64,000 nucleotides of DNA from Haematobia irritans (lineage: Eukaryota > Arthropoda > Insecta > Diptera > Muscidae). The position numbers and the translations under genes are program-made. Below, piece by piece: positions 45,590 to 57,270 of the stretch; positions within the stretch are counted from its first letter, which is position 1; each line of letters begins with the position of its first letter. The stretch lies in the NCBI RefSeq assembly GCF_050003625.1, contig NC_134398.1:197849700-197913699 (forward strand). Reading direction: 5' to 3'. Under the pieces are notes generated by a model. It ran no database searches and was not told the origin of the DNA. It saw only the letters and a program-made list of their open reading frames with translations.

Positions 45590-46495
45590 ACAAGGCAGAT
45601 TAAATACCCAATATTTTGGTGATAGGGTGCGTATGAATTATTTTTCATTTATTCCACAACACGTATACGCACGGTGTTCGAATCATTGCTTGAACTTTTA
45701 CCAGTTTTATGAAGGAAGCAAATTCAAGCAGCACTTACCCTTACAAGGAATTCATTGATGAATTAACAATTAAGATATGTCTCGCATACAGTGATGCCAA
45801 TTTGGTGTCATTAAAAACGTTTGCAATAAATTCACAAAAGCACTCATAATTTTTTTTAGTTCATATAATTTTAGCTGGCTGGAGTTAATTTTTGGTGGGA
45901 ACGGCTATATTAAAATTTTTGGTGTTTTATGCCTTTTGGGAGTTGGCATCACTAGCTACGTGGATACGACTCTTCTATGTATGAATTTCAACGATTTCAG
46001 AAGCCGCTAATGTAGATGTGGCGTATATGAAACCGGTAGTTCGCAAAAAGTCTCAATAACAACCGAAGAACAAAATTTCTATATGAGTTTTTTCTCCGTT
46101 TATCGACTGTGCTAATTTTACCACTAACATTATTTTCAAAGTGTGTCAGGGTCGTGGCGGAAACAAAAATACTTTTAATGTCGATTAATCGGTTTGAAGA
46201 TTATCGAACGTCGAACTCGACTTTCAATTGTTTTTGACAGAATAACGATTAGTCTAAAAGTAAATTTACGATTTTTGTATCTCTATCGTAAAGGCAATTA
46301 GGCAATTTTGACCGAAAAGTAGAGTTTTAAAAAGATGAAAAACCAATCAACCAGTTTTGAAGATTACTAAAAGTTGACTTCGACTTTTTTGAAAAAAAAA
46401 AAAATTATTATTGGAAAATTCGGTTAAGTCCAGTTGAATTCCAAAAAAAAAACTTATTGCAATTTATGCAAACTTAATTTTCACAAAAAAGAAAT
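45590..46495. other. Unassigned, with family-G-like AT-rich words
   Basis: 'gattatcgaacgtcgaactc' and 'gacttcgacttttttg' words around 46150-46440. No gene seen. Confidence 0.35.
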
Positions 46496-46499
46496 ATAT

Positions 46500-47055
46500 G
46501 ATAACTCTCAAAAAACCCAATATCTCCTTAAATATGCGTCCCCGAATGAAGAGGACCTTAAGACGGCCCTTAAAATTGAAAAATTGCGATGAAAAAACTT
46601 AGCTTGGTCATATCTTCTTAAATATGTGGGCTAGAGCGAAAAGGACCATAATTCGTGACCAGCCCTAAAAAAACATTTCAATGAAAATCCTCAAAAAATA
46701 AGAAAAGAAATAATTATAATAATAATTTTTTGCAAAACTTTTGTTTGGCAATATCTCCTTAAATATATGTACGACCTCGACGACAAGGATCTTAATTCGT
46801 GACCACCAAAAATAAAATCGATGAGAATCCTCGAAAGCTTTATATTTACATAAGAATAAAATATTTTATTTTATTATTTATTTATTACATTTACAATAAA
46901 ATTATAAATATTATTGTAAGATTTGACTGCTAGGGTCTTAAGCTTGAGAATAAAATATAATTTAGCCAAATATGCGTCCTAAAGTTATAACGAATTGACC
47001 ATGTGACCACCTTCAATAAATTAAAATTTGGATGCAAATCCCCTAGAAAATTTTA
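46500..47055 (+). repeat. Tandem repeat family D, left part
   Basis: Four diverged units with 'atatctccttaaatatgcgt', GAGCGAAAAGGA and 'ttaattcgtgaccac'. The array is interrupted at 47056 by HINE-B and resumes at 48701. Confidence 0.75.
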
Positions 47056-48700
47056 ATTATACCCTGCTCCACACTGTGGAACAGGGTATTATAAGTTAGT
47101 GCATATGTTTGCAACACCCAGAAGGAGACGAGATAGACACATGGTGTCTTTGGCAAAAATGCTGAGGGTGGGCTCCTGAGTCGATATAGCGATGTCCGTC
47201 TGTCCGTAAACACATTTTTGTGATCAAAGTCTAGGTCGCAGTTTTAGTCCTATCGACTTAAAATTTGGCACAAGTTTCTGTTTAGGGTCAGAATATAACC
47301 CTATTGATTTTGGAAGAAATCGGTTCAGATTTAGATATAGCTCCCATATATATATTTCGCCCGATATGGACTTATATGGCCCCAGAAGCCAGAGTTTTAC
47401 CCTAATTTGCTTAAAATTTTGCACAAGAAGAACAATTAGTACTATAGTCAAATGTGCCAAATTTTATTGAAATCGGTTCAGATTTAGATATAGCTCCCAT
47501 ATATATCTTTCGCCCGATATGGACTAATACGATCCCAGCAGCCAGAGTTTTGCCCCGATTTAATTGAAATTTTGCACAGGGAGTACAATTAGCATTGTAG
47601 CTATGCGCGCCAAATTTGGTTGAAATCGGTTCAGATTTAGATGTAGCTCCCATATATAGCTTTCGCCCGATTTACACTCATATGACCACAGAGGCCAATT
47701 TTTTGCTCCGATTTAGTTGAAATTTTGCACAGGAAGTAGAATTATCATTGTAGCTATGCGTGCTAAATTTGGTTGAAATCGGTTCAGATTTAGATATAGC
47801 TCCCATATATAGCTTTCGCCCGATTTACACTCATATGACCACAGAGGCCAAATTTTTGCACCGATTTAGTTGAAATTTTGCACAAGGAGTAGAATTAGCA
47901 TTGTAGCTATGCGTGCCAAATTTGGTTGAAATCGGTTCAGATTTAAACATAGCTCCCATATATAGCTTTCGCCCGATTTACACTCATATGACCACAGAGG
48001 CCAATTTATTACTCCGATTTAGTAGAAATTTTGCATAGGGAGTAGAATTAGCATTGTTGCTATGCGTGCAAAATTTGGTTGAAATCGGTTCAGATTTAGA
48101 TATAGCTCCCATATAAAGCTTTCGCCCGATTTACACTCATATGACCACAGAGGCCAATTTATTGCTCCGATTTAGTTGAAATTTTGCATAGGGAGTAGAA
48201 TTAGTATTGCGTTCCAAATTTAGTTGAAATCGGTTCAGATTTGGATATATCTCCCATATATATGTTTTTCTGATTTCGACAAAAACGGTCAAAATACCAA
48301 CATTTTCCTTGTTAAATCGCCACTGCTTAGTCGAAAAGTTGTAAAAATGACTCTAATTTTCCTAAACTTCTAATACTATATATCGAGCGATAAATCATAA
48401 ATAAACTTTTGCGAAGTTTTCTTTCTTCAGATTTAAATGTTTCCCATATTTTTTTACTAACATTGTGTTCCACCCTAGTGTATTAGCCGACTTAAATTTT
48501 GAGTCTATAGATTTTGCAGAAGTCTATCAAATTCTGTCCAGATCTAGTGATATTTAAATGTATGTATTTGGGACAAACCTTTATATGTAGCACCCAACAC
48601 ATTTGACGGATGTGATATGGTATTGAAAATTTAGATCTACAAAGTGGTGCAGGGTATAATATAGTCGGCCCCGCCCGACTTTAGACTTCCCTTACTTGTT
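47056..48700 (+). mobile_element. HINE-B, complete, inserted in family-D repeats
   Basis: Starts TTATACCCTGCTCCACACTG (with an inverted partner CAGGGTATTATAA), then GATGTCCGTCTGTCCG (47190-47205). About eight units follow with 'ttcagatttagatatagctc', CCATATATA and 'gctttcgcccgatttacac'. A hairpin AGTCGGCCCCGCCCGACT (48663-48680) precedes TTACTTGTT. The best complete HINE-B in the window. Confidence 0.75.
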
Positions 48701-49330
48701 TTTACATGAAAAATGTATTTTGGTCATATCTTCTGATATGTACGTCCCAGAGTGAAAAGGATCTTAATTTGAAGCCAACCCCAAAAAATAAAAAAATTCG
48801 ATGAAAATAAATTGTTTTGTGAAAGATTTTTTCTTAGAGCAAAATGAAGGTTAATTTACGGAAAAATCGATTAAAATCCCAAAAAAAATTTTTTTTTTTT
48901 TTTGTTAAAAACTTGTTTTGGGCATATTTCAAAAAAATTTAGTTTTTTATATGAAATTCTTATTTTGGTCATAGCACCTTAAATATGCGTCCTATAGCGA
49001 AGGAAGGTTAAATTATGATCACCGCAAAGAAATCAAAATTTCGATAAAAACCTATTTTTAGGATTTTGATATGAAGAGCTTATGACCATTTCTTCTTAAA
49101 TATACGTCCTAGCCCGAAAATAGCCTTAATTCGTGATAATACGCAAAAATCAAAATTTTGACAAAAAACCTTTAAGAATCCTTTATATGAAAAAAGTTAT
49201 TTTGGCCACATCTTCATAAATATGCGTCCTAGAGCAAAAAGGATCTTAATTCGTGACCACTCCCAATAAATTAAAATTTTCATGAAAATTCTGGAAAGTA
49301 TTAAATGTTTACATGAAAAATGTGAATGTG
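48701..49330 (+). repeat. Tandem repeat family D, right part
   Basis: About five diverged units ('tattttggtcatat', 'aaatatgcgtcct', 'ttaattcgtg'), continuing the array left of HINE-B. Confidence 0.75.
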
Positions 49331-50636
49331 CGACATAAAGCAAAATGTTCGTTTTGTCGATTTTCGTTAGTATAATAGCCAAATTAAAATATTTGTTATA
49401 ATTTTAAGATTAACGAAAATCGACTTCAACTTTGTTTAGGGTAAGTTCATTAGTCGAAATATCTGTTTGCGACTGTACCCCTATGCTAAAGAGATAAGGC
49501 GTTTTTTCATGAAGTGCCTATTAGTCAATTTCTAAATATATCAGATGTCAATAAATAACTTTCGATTTATTCTTTTTACGAAAATAGATTTGTCCAAAAA
49601 TTTATTTTCGAATTTTGTAATCCCATAGCTTAGTTGCAATTCCCTACGTCTTATTGTGATAAACTACAAAGCGATTTTCAATATAAACTTGCAGTACCGG
49701 ATGTAGCCAAAAAATATTCAGATATATATTTCGATACATTATAAAGGTTAAATTGGCAGCCTGATTTACTTTCAGGCTCAGTCATACTATTCAGTCCATT
49801 TTTAAATGCATTATAAACGCGATAACAAAATACGAAGCATTACTTTCTCCATGAATGAAGACTGAATGTGACTCTATTACTATAAATCAGATAAAATTAT
49901 TTCGTTCTATTTCAGCTTCTTTGGTGATGTCAATTTACTCAACTTAAATGTGATCACTGCTTGTCATTCCCAACTAACTTTCATATTTGCAGTTATTTTT
50001 TCTCGCATATTTTTCTTTCTGTATAAATATACTTAACCCAAACACCAACTTTCAGTGTTACAACACTACTTCTCTCCCCACTTCATAAACTAAGCAAATT
50101 GCGAGTGTAATGTTTTGTAACAAGGCTTAATTACAAAAGTTTCACTACTTAAATATGAAATATAAACAGTTTACTTAATATTTACAAGCTTACTTTTGTG
50201 GTCTCAGTGTATGGGACATCGCATGCGGTACACACCTTGTGTTTGTGTGGTGATGAGACAGGGTATTCGACTATGAGACAATGTCTGTATCCCATGTGAC
50301 ACTTTCTGATATCTTGACATGGCATTTAAAGCGATAGGCTTAACTCTCGCTAAAACAAACATTTTAAGACCATAATTCTATCTTGAACGTATGAAGAGAT
50401 AAGAAAGTACGTGTGTTCCTCCATATGTACAGACATACATATATGCATATATGTGAGTTGGCGATAAGAAGAGCGCATAATTATATGAAAATGTCAAATA
50501 ATCGACAAAGTCAACACATGCCTACCAAAAATCTAATTAACTCGTCTGCTACCAATGGATAGACGAGAATTATATATGGATTGTGTCAATTGCGTCTGGA
50601 GCCATAGATTAGGTTATGCTAAATTATGTAAGAAAT
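49331..50636. other. Mostly unassigned; one SINE tail
   Basis: Sequence without gene or repeat call apart from the SINE tail at 49753-49800. Region 49860-50480 is less AT-rich and repeat-free. Confidence 0.35.
49753..49800 (-). mobile_element. SINE 3'-tail remnant
   Basis: 'ttggcagcctgatttacttt', CAGGCTCAGTCATACTATTC and AGTCCATT match the SINE tail in reverse. Confidence 0.5.
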
Positions 50637-50637
50637 A

Positions 50638-50820
50638 ACAAGTATATACGGCCGTAAGTTCGGCCAGGCCGAAGCTTATGTACCCTCCACCATGGATTGC
50701 GTAGAAACTTCTTCTAAACACTGCCATCCACAATCGAATTACTTAAGTTGCGGTAACGCTTGCCTATGGCAAGGTATTTTAAAACCTCCTAACATTGTCT
50801 TCTAAATTGTATGTAACTCT
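50638..50820 (-). mobile_element. HINE-A terminal fragment
   Basis: ACAAGTATATACGGCCGTAA, palindrome TTCGGCCAGGCCGAA and 'ccaccatggattgcgtagaa', ending at 'cttctaaattgtatg', where a mariner begins. The matching remainder of this HINE-A may be at 55505-56210, on the other side of the nest. Confidence 0.65.
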
Positions 50821-50860
50821 AACAAAGAAAAACAAATTTTTTTGTCAAAATTCGTTTTTA

Positions 50861-51310
50861 TTATTCAACATAGTTCCCTTCAAGAGCGATACAACGATTA
50901 TAACGACCTTCCAATTTTTTGATACCATTTTGATAGTACTCCTTCGATTTTGACTCAAAACAGGCCTCAGCTTCGGCGATCACCTCTTCATTGCAGCCAA
51001 ATTTTTTCCCTGCGAGCATCGTTTTAAGGTCTGAGAACAAGAAAAAGTCGCTGGGGGCCAGATCTGGAGAATACGGTGGGTGGGGAAGCAATTCGAAGCC
51101 CAATTCATGACTTTTTGCCATCGTTCTCAATGACTTGTGGCACGGTGCGTTGTCTTGGTGGAACAACACTTTTTTCTTCTTCATATGGGGCCGTTTTGCC
51201 GCGATTTCGACCTTCAAACGCTCCAATAACGCCATATAATAGTCACTGTTGATGGTTTTCCCTTCTCAAGATAATCAAGCCAATTTTTTGCTTCCACCGT
51301 ATTTTTTCCC
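50861..51310 (-). pseudogene. Mariner transposase, catalytic C-terminal part (continues at 54800-54848)
   Basis: Reading from 54848: MKKKEFRVFIKYWFL, then the hAT-like insertion, then GKNTVEAKNWL directly joined to DYLEKG. A normal protein has the helix-turn-helix and first catalytic Asp between NWLD and DYLEKG, so these were lost by deletion across a short shared Asp codon. A one-base loss after EKG shifts the frame. The remainder, from MALLERLKVEI, has the second Asp in LFHQDNAPCHKS and the third in YSPDLAPSDFFLF with 34 residues between (mariner DD34D). Ends LEGNYVE-stop at 50861. Confidence 0.88.
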
Positions 51311-51734
51311 TTCAGAAACAGGGCTGTGGAGCCGGAGTCGGAGTCGGAGTCTTGGAGTCGGAGTCTGAAGATTTTGCTGGAGTCGGAGTCGGAGTCGTAA
51401 AAATTTTGCTCGACTCCGACACCGGCTAAACCAAATTTTTTAAAACACTTCACATTTTTGTAACTAAGCAAGTTTTTACGCAAATTAGTTTCCATTGCGT
51501 TATTCATTCGATCAATGTACAGCATGATTGTAAATGAAAATCAACTTCCAATTACGGCTATCTTTTTATATTTCCTAGAATGTTAAACTAGCAGATGGCT
51601 TTGATCGATCCATTTTAATGCCCATATCAATTTATTTGAAATATTTCGAACAATCGATATTATTTTTATTTTAATTTTATTTTAAGGCCATATACATATG
51701 TGGAATATTGACAGAACATTTTTTCAAAGTTGTT

Positions 51735-52632
51735 TTTTTATAGAAAATTTTGTCTAAATGTTATTTCTATAAAAAGTTTTGTCAAAATTTTATTTCTATA
51801 GCAACTTTTATCAAAACTTTATTGCTATAAAAAAATTATTTAAAATTTTATTACTATAGAAATATTTTTTTCTATAGACAATTTTGTCAAAATTTTTTTC
51901 TATAGAAAATTAAGTCAAAATTTTGTTTCTATAGAATATTTTGCAAAATTTTATTTCTATAGAAAATTTTGCAAAATTTTGTTTGTTACACAAAATTTTT
52001 TTTCAAAATTTTATTTCTATTGATAATTTTATTTCTATAAAAATTTAAGTTAAAATTTTATTTCTATAGAAAATTTAGTCAAATTTTTGTTTCTGTAGAA
52101 TATTTTACAGAATTTTATTTACTACACAAAAATTTTTCTAAAATTGTATTTTTATTGATAATTTTTTCAAAATTTTATTTCTATAAGAAAAAATTGTCAA
52201 ATTTTATTTCTATAGCAAATTTTCTCAAATTTCACTGCTCACTGCTATAAAAAATGTATTCATAATTTTATTACTATAGAAATATTTTTTTCTATAAAAA
52301 ATTTTATCAAAATTTTATTTATATAGAAAATTTAGTCAAAATTTTGTTTCTATAGAATATTTTGCAAAATTTCATTTCTATAGAAAATTTTGCAAAATTT
52401 TGTTTGCTACACAATTTTTTTTAAATTGTATTTCTATTGATAATTTTTTCAAACTTTTATTTCTATAAAAAATTTTGCCAAATTTTATTTCTATAAAAAT
52501 TTTATTCAAAATTTTATTTCTATATATTTGGTCAAAATTTGATTTCTACAGAAAATTTTGCCAAAATTGTATTTCTTTAGAAAATTTAGTCAAAATTTTA
52601 TTTACTAGACAACATTTTTTCCAAAATTGTAT
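51735..52632 (+). repeat. 29-bp minisatellite (plus), diverged
   Basis: About 30 units with more variation than other arrays, inside the hAT-like element and cut at its right by the second hAT-like element. The text after that element does not clearly resume the array. Confidence 0.8.
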
Positions 52633-52640
52633 TCAGGGAG

Positions 52641-54002
52641 CAGCGTTGCCAATTTGGCTTTTTTCCCGCTAGACTTGGCTTTTTTTGAAGACGTTTAGCG
52701 GGAAAAAAATGCATTTAGCTTTTAGCTTTTTTTCTGGCTTTTTTTCATGACCCTTTTAGCTATTTTTATTTTCTTTTTTATTTTCGACATGTTTCTATTG
52801 AAATATGGATAAATCGGCGTTTTTATCTAAGCCTTGCTGCAAGTATAAGGGTTTCCACATATTTCAAAGCTCAGTTGAAACATTAATAATGAGTCCAGCC
52901 ATTATGCGGGCATTTTTGTAGCAAATGCACCTTGTTGTAAAGTTCTTTCATTATATACATAAAAGTTATCGTAAACTTTAAATCTACTATTACCATACAA
53001 ATTTGTTAGATAAACTGTCAGTAAATTATTGGGAATATTATCATTTGACTCGTTTATCCTTTTTATGTTATTATAATATTCTAAAGTTATTACGATATTA
53101 CTAAATTAAAATAGTAGATGTGAATAGCTTTGTGCACTGAAAAAATATTGTCGTCTCCTTAAAATACGAACGCGAATTTTGGTTATAATAGCATTTGTGA
53201 ATTTCTTTTATATAAACTGTTTTCCTTGTCCAAAAGACGATAAAGTCGTTTTGTCCTTATAATTAAGTGATTCAACTTAAAAATGGGTATGTTTTCATGA
53301 AAGAAGGAAGAATTAATGAAATAGTCTTTAAATGTGAGGAGTTTTTGCATCTTAACCTCAAACCAAAATAGCGTTCAAAAATAGAAAATGTTTTTCAACA
53401 CTTTATTTTAAAAACGTATATATACAATAATTTCTACTTGAAGTCGAGTCTGAATTTGGAAATTTAAGTTGGCGTTAGCACGTTTTTGAAGCACTTTGAT
53501 AGCTCATGAAGAAAAGGAAAATGTTTTTACTGGGAAATGTAAACTATAGGTATTTTCTACAATTTACATAAAAGTAATGTATTTCGAATTTTTCACAATT
53601 TCAAATCCAAACTAAAATTTTATTTAAAAAAATGACAAATCATTTTTTTACCAAATCCAAAGCATGCTTAGATCATTTAATATTTTAAAATAACAAGTAA
53701 ATAAAATAGAGGTGTTGGGAAGGTAGCTCCCACAAAACGAAGGACTTCCAGTAAAAAATTTGTGATAGTAATCAAAATGTATCGAATACGCAAACAGAGC
53801 TAATATGCAATGCAAATGAAAATAATATGCATTGTAAGTGAAATAAAGACTTTAAGTTTGTTAAATTTCAATCAAAAATGTGATTTTTGATACAAAAAAA
53901 TTTAGCTTTTTTTCTAGCTATTTTTTAGCATTTTTTAGCTTTTTTTAGCTGATTTTTTGGGCAAATCTAGCGGTTTTTGGTGAAACAATTCTGGCAACGC
54001 TG
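52641..54002. mobile_element. Second hAT-like non-autonomous element (1362 bp)
   Basis: 8-bp duplication TCAGGGAG at 52633-52640 and 54003-54010. Termini CAGCGTTGCCA at both ends. Subterminal regions have several TTTTTAGCTTTTTT words on both sides. No open frame above 60 codons, so non-autonomous. It lies within the first hAT-like element and is the younger insertion. Confidence 0.87.
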
Positions 54003-54010
54003 TCAGGGAG

Positions 54011-54258
54011 CATACAATTTTGGAAAATTTGCTGCTAAGTCGAAAACTTGTAGAAATGACTCAAATTTTCAATTTTTTCAATGAATGCATCATAAATGCA
54101 TTTTTGCGAAATTGTCTAAACAATTATAAATATTTCCCAAATATTGCCCGAGTTTTGTAGAAGTCTTATTTGAGATTTTATCAAAATGTTTATCTAAATA
54201 CAAAGTTGTGCAGAGTATATTATAATCGGCCCGCCCGACTTTAGACTTTCCTTGCATT
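54011..54258 (+). mobile_element. HINE-B 3' fragment
   Basis: 'tgctaagtcgaaaacttgta', 'gaaatgactcaaattttc', then TCGGCCCGCCCGACTTTAGA and CTTTCCTTGC match the HINE-B end (48310-48695) with the terminal ACTTGTT altered. Confidence 0.6.
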
Positions 54259-54690
54259 TTTATTTTTCGTTAAAATTATGTTCCCATAATTTTAAAAATT
54301 ATGTTCCCATAAAGTTAGATTTAAATTTTAAGTACATAGATTTTGTAGAAGTATATACAATTTTGTCTTAATCGATTCAGATTCAAATTCATGCATATGG
54401 AAATATAAACCTTTATATAGCTCGCAACAAATTTAAAGGATAGTATCAATAATTTTGGTCCACAAATACATAACATATACTGTTGGTATCTCCTCATATT
54501 ATGATGGGTATTTATATCATTACTTTATTTATTGAACATTGCCCTAAATTTGAAATATAGAGTTCAATTGACATATAATGTGAAATTAAGACCTTTTTTC
54601 ACACATAAATAAATACGATACTTTATATCGATCCACTTACGGTACCCCCACAATAGAACTACAAATTAGTGGTATTAAAATGAGATTTAG
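54259..54690. other. Unassigned inner part of the hAT-like element
   Basis: 'tagatttaaattttaagtac', 'agattttgtagaagtatata' recall the inner part of HINE-B, strongly diverged. No gene. Confidence 0.35.
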
Positions 54691-55049
54691 TTATATTACC
54701 CGGAGTCGACTCCGGAGTCGGAGTCGGAGTCGAGCTGATGAAAAATACTGGAGTCGGAGTCGAGCAAAATTGGCTCGACTCTACAGCCCTGTTCAGAAAC
54801 CAGTATTTTATGAAAACACGAAATTCCTTTTTTTTCATTTTTTGCACAATAACAAAAGTTGCTTCACAAAAGACGCTCTATCTCACAAACTAATTGACTT
54901 ACAGGCGTCAAATTTTGATACGAATCATTTGAAGGTTGGTACTATATAAAAATAATATGCATTTAATACTAGCGACGCCATCTATGTGTCAGACCGGAGA
55001 CTTATCAGCCAACCTGTTATATTAAATCAAACAAGATCGATCAAACACG

Positions 55050-55475
55050 ATTGACAAAATTTTCTATAGACATACAATTTTGACAAAATTTTCTATAGAA
55101 ATAAAATTTAAACAAAATTTTCTATAGAAATAAAATTTTCAAAAAAAAAAATTTATAGAAATAAAATTTTGACAAAATTTTCTTTAGAAATAAAATTTTG
55201 ACAAAATTTTCTACAGAAATAAAATTTTAACAAAATTTTCTATAGAAATAAAATTTTGACAAAATTTTCTATAGAAATAAAATTTTAACAACAATTTTCT
55301 ATAGAAATAAAATTTTAACAAAATTTTCTACAGAAATAAAATGTTGACAAAAATTTCTATAGAAATAAAATTTTGACAAAACTTTCTACGGAAATACAAA
55401 TTTTTACAAAATTTTCTATAGAAATAAAATTTTGACAAAATTGTCTATAGAAATAAAATTTTGAAAAATTTTTTT
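55050..55475 (-). repeat. 29-bp minisatellite (minus)
   Basis: About 14 well-kept minus units right after the mariner 5' end; the array stops at 55475 before a GTGGCAACC word (about 55516) and HINE-A. Confidence 0.85.
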
Positions 55476-55504
55476 AAATAAATATAGTTTAGCTAGATTT
55501 TTTT

Positions 55505-56210
55505 TTGCTCGAGTGGCAACCATGATTATGAACCGATATGGACCAATTTTTGTGTGATTGGAGATCGGCTATATATAACTATAGACCGATATGGACCAAT
55601 TTTTGTATGGTTGTTAGCGGCCACGTTCCAAATTTGAACCGGATCGGATGAATTTTGCTCCTCCAAGAGGCTCGGGAGGTCAAATCTGGAGAAGGGTTTA
55701 TATGAGGGCTATGTATAATTATGGACCGATGTGGACCAATTTTTGCATGGTTATGACAGACCACATACCAACATCATGTACCAAATTTCAGCCGGATCGG
55801 ATGAAATTTGCTTCTCTTTGGGGCTTCGCAAGCCAAATCTGGGGATCGCTTTATATGGGGGCTATATATAATTATGAACCGATATGGACCAATTTTTGCA
55901 TAGTTGTTAGAGACCATATACTTACACCACGTACCAAATTTCAGCCGGATCGGATGAAATATGCTTCTGTTAGAGTCACCACAAGCCAAATCTGAAGGTC
56001 CCTTTATATGGGGGCTATACGTAAAAGTCGACCGATATGGCCCATTTGCAATACCGTCTGACCTACATCAATAGCAACTACTTGTGCCAAGTTTCAAGTC
56101 GATAGCTTGTTTCATTCGGAAGTTAGCGTGATTTCAACAGACGGACGGATATGCTTAGATCGACTCAGAATGACAAAGTTATTATACCCCATCCTATGGT
56201 GGAGGGTATA
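55505..56210 (-). mobile_element. HINE-A without hairpin end
   Basis: Three 150-bp units, 'gcccatttgcaataccgtct', 'tcgatagcttgtttcattcg', CAGACGGACGGA and 'cccatcctatggtggagggt'. Confidence 0.65.
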
Positions 56211-56325
56211 AAAATAAATATATATAAATTGTAGTAATTTTGTAGTCCATCGTATAAAATAAATTTATAAAAATAAATATATATAAATTGTAGTAATTTT
56301 GTAGTCCATCGTAATTTATATAAAT
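56211..56325 (+). repeat. Two direct copies of a 57-bp unit
   Basis: 'aaaaataaatatatataaat' followed by TGTAGTAATTTTGTAGTCCA occurs twice in succession, directly after HINE-A. Confidence 0.8.
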
Positions 56326-56984
56326 TGGCCATCCTCAAATTACATAATGAAATATTCTTCTGCATAAAACGAAGGTATTTTAATAGAATATTTTGATTTC
56401 TACATAAAACATTTGTCAAAAATTAATAAGAGTTTTACACTTAGAATTAATCACCTCTTGATATTTCTTGTAGAATTTTATTAGACGGTATTTCAGATAG
56501 CATGACATAAAGAGCTTGCTGATTTGAAATTGAAATAAAACAGTTGCCAAATTATGAAATGACCCAAACAAAACTTTATTTGGTAGATAATTTCTTGTCA
56601 TTTAACATTAAAATATAATTTCGGGCATATGTCTACCACGACTATTTTGCACAATTTTCAAAAACGAACATTAGGGTCAAATTATAGCCTCCTTTAGACA
56701 AATATTTCACATCAAACCAAACAATTTTTTTTTTCATCACAGCTCATATTGGATATAAAAATCGTGGCTGCAATATTTACCGAAACGGTATCTAGTGCTT
56801 TCGAAAACGTTTCTAAAGAAAGGACTTACATTTAATTTCGTCAATAATGTAATAATTTCTCATTTATCGAGAAATTATGACAATTGATTAAGATCCACAA
56901 CACTCCTGTTGTTAAGGTACCCTCTTTGCTCCACTGGGTACCCTCCTGCTACTCCTGAACATTCGTTTTATAACAAACCCATGT

Positions 56985-57080
56985 TAAACTGTTCACTTCT
57001 GCGTCGATTTTGTACCACTTCCGAATCCAAAAAGAACATTTTCACTAATTTTTTGTCGACGCTTTTTTGCTGGACCACCA
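56985..57080 (-). repeat. Repeat family E, inverted copy
   Basis: Minus-strand frame MVVQQKSVDKKLVKMFFLDS then EVVQNRRRSEQFNMGLL-stop, paralleling 28998-29120. Confidence 0.5.
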
Positions 57081-57208
57081 TAAGATATTCACAGAAATAT
57101 TATTTTGGATATTACATTGAACCGATTATACATTTTTGGAAGATAGAGGTAGATGCACAAAATCTCTAACCATATTGAAGTTTCGTTCCAATTATTTAAT
57201 CGTAAGTA

Positions 57209-57270
57209 TAGTGACAACCCGTTATTTTAGGCTCACTTAAACTATTTAGACCATTATAGTGACATCGTCC
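57209..57270 (-). mobile_element. SINE 3'-tail remnant
   Basis: 'gtgacaacccgttattttag', GCTCACTTAAACTATTTAGA and CCATTATAGTGA match the SINE tail in reverse. Confidence 0.45.

Larger units (their letters stand above)
51319..54791. mobile_element. hAT-like non-autonomous element with GAGTCG-rich ends
   Basis: Flanked by the exact 8-bp duplication TTCAGAAA (51311-51318 and 54792-54799). Termini CAGGGCTGTGGAG at left and CAGGGCTGTAGAG inward from the right. 8-bp TSDs and CAG-G starts are hAT features (established). Both ends carry subterminal GGAGTCG repeats, in inverted arrangement. No transposase was found; the interior holds minisatellite, a second hAT-like element and a HINE-B scrap. Confidence 0.82.
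50829..55018 (-). mobile_element. Mariner (DD34D), deletion derivative, split by a hAT-like element
   Basis: The minus-strand 5' end is at about 55018 (ACAGGTTGGCTGATAAGTCT, with TA beside it). The 3' end is truncated near 50829 (CTAACAAAG and 'gtcaaaattcgtttttatta'). Net length without the insertion is about 0.7 kb, against roughly 1.3 kb for a full mariner. The inner sequence carries the transposase remnants described separately. Confidence 0.8.
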
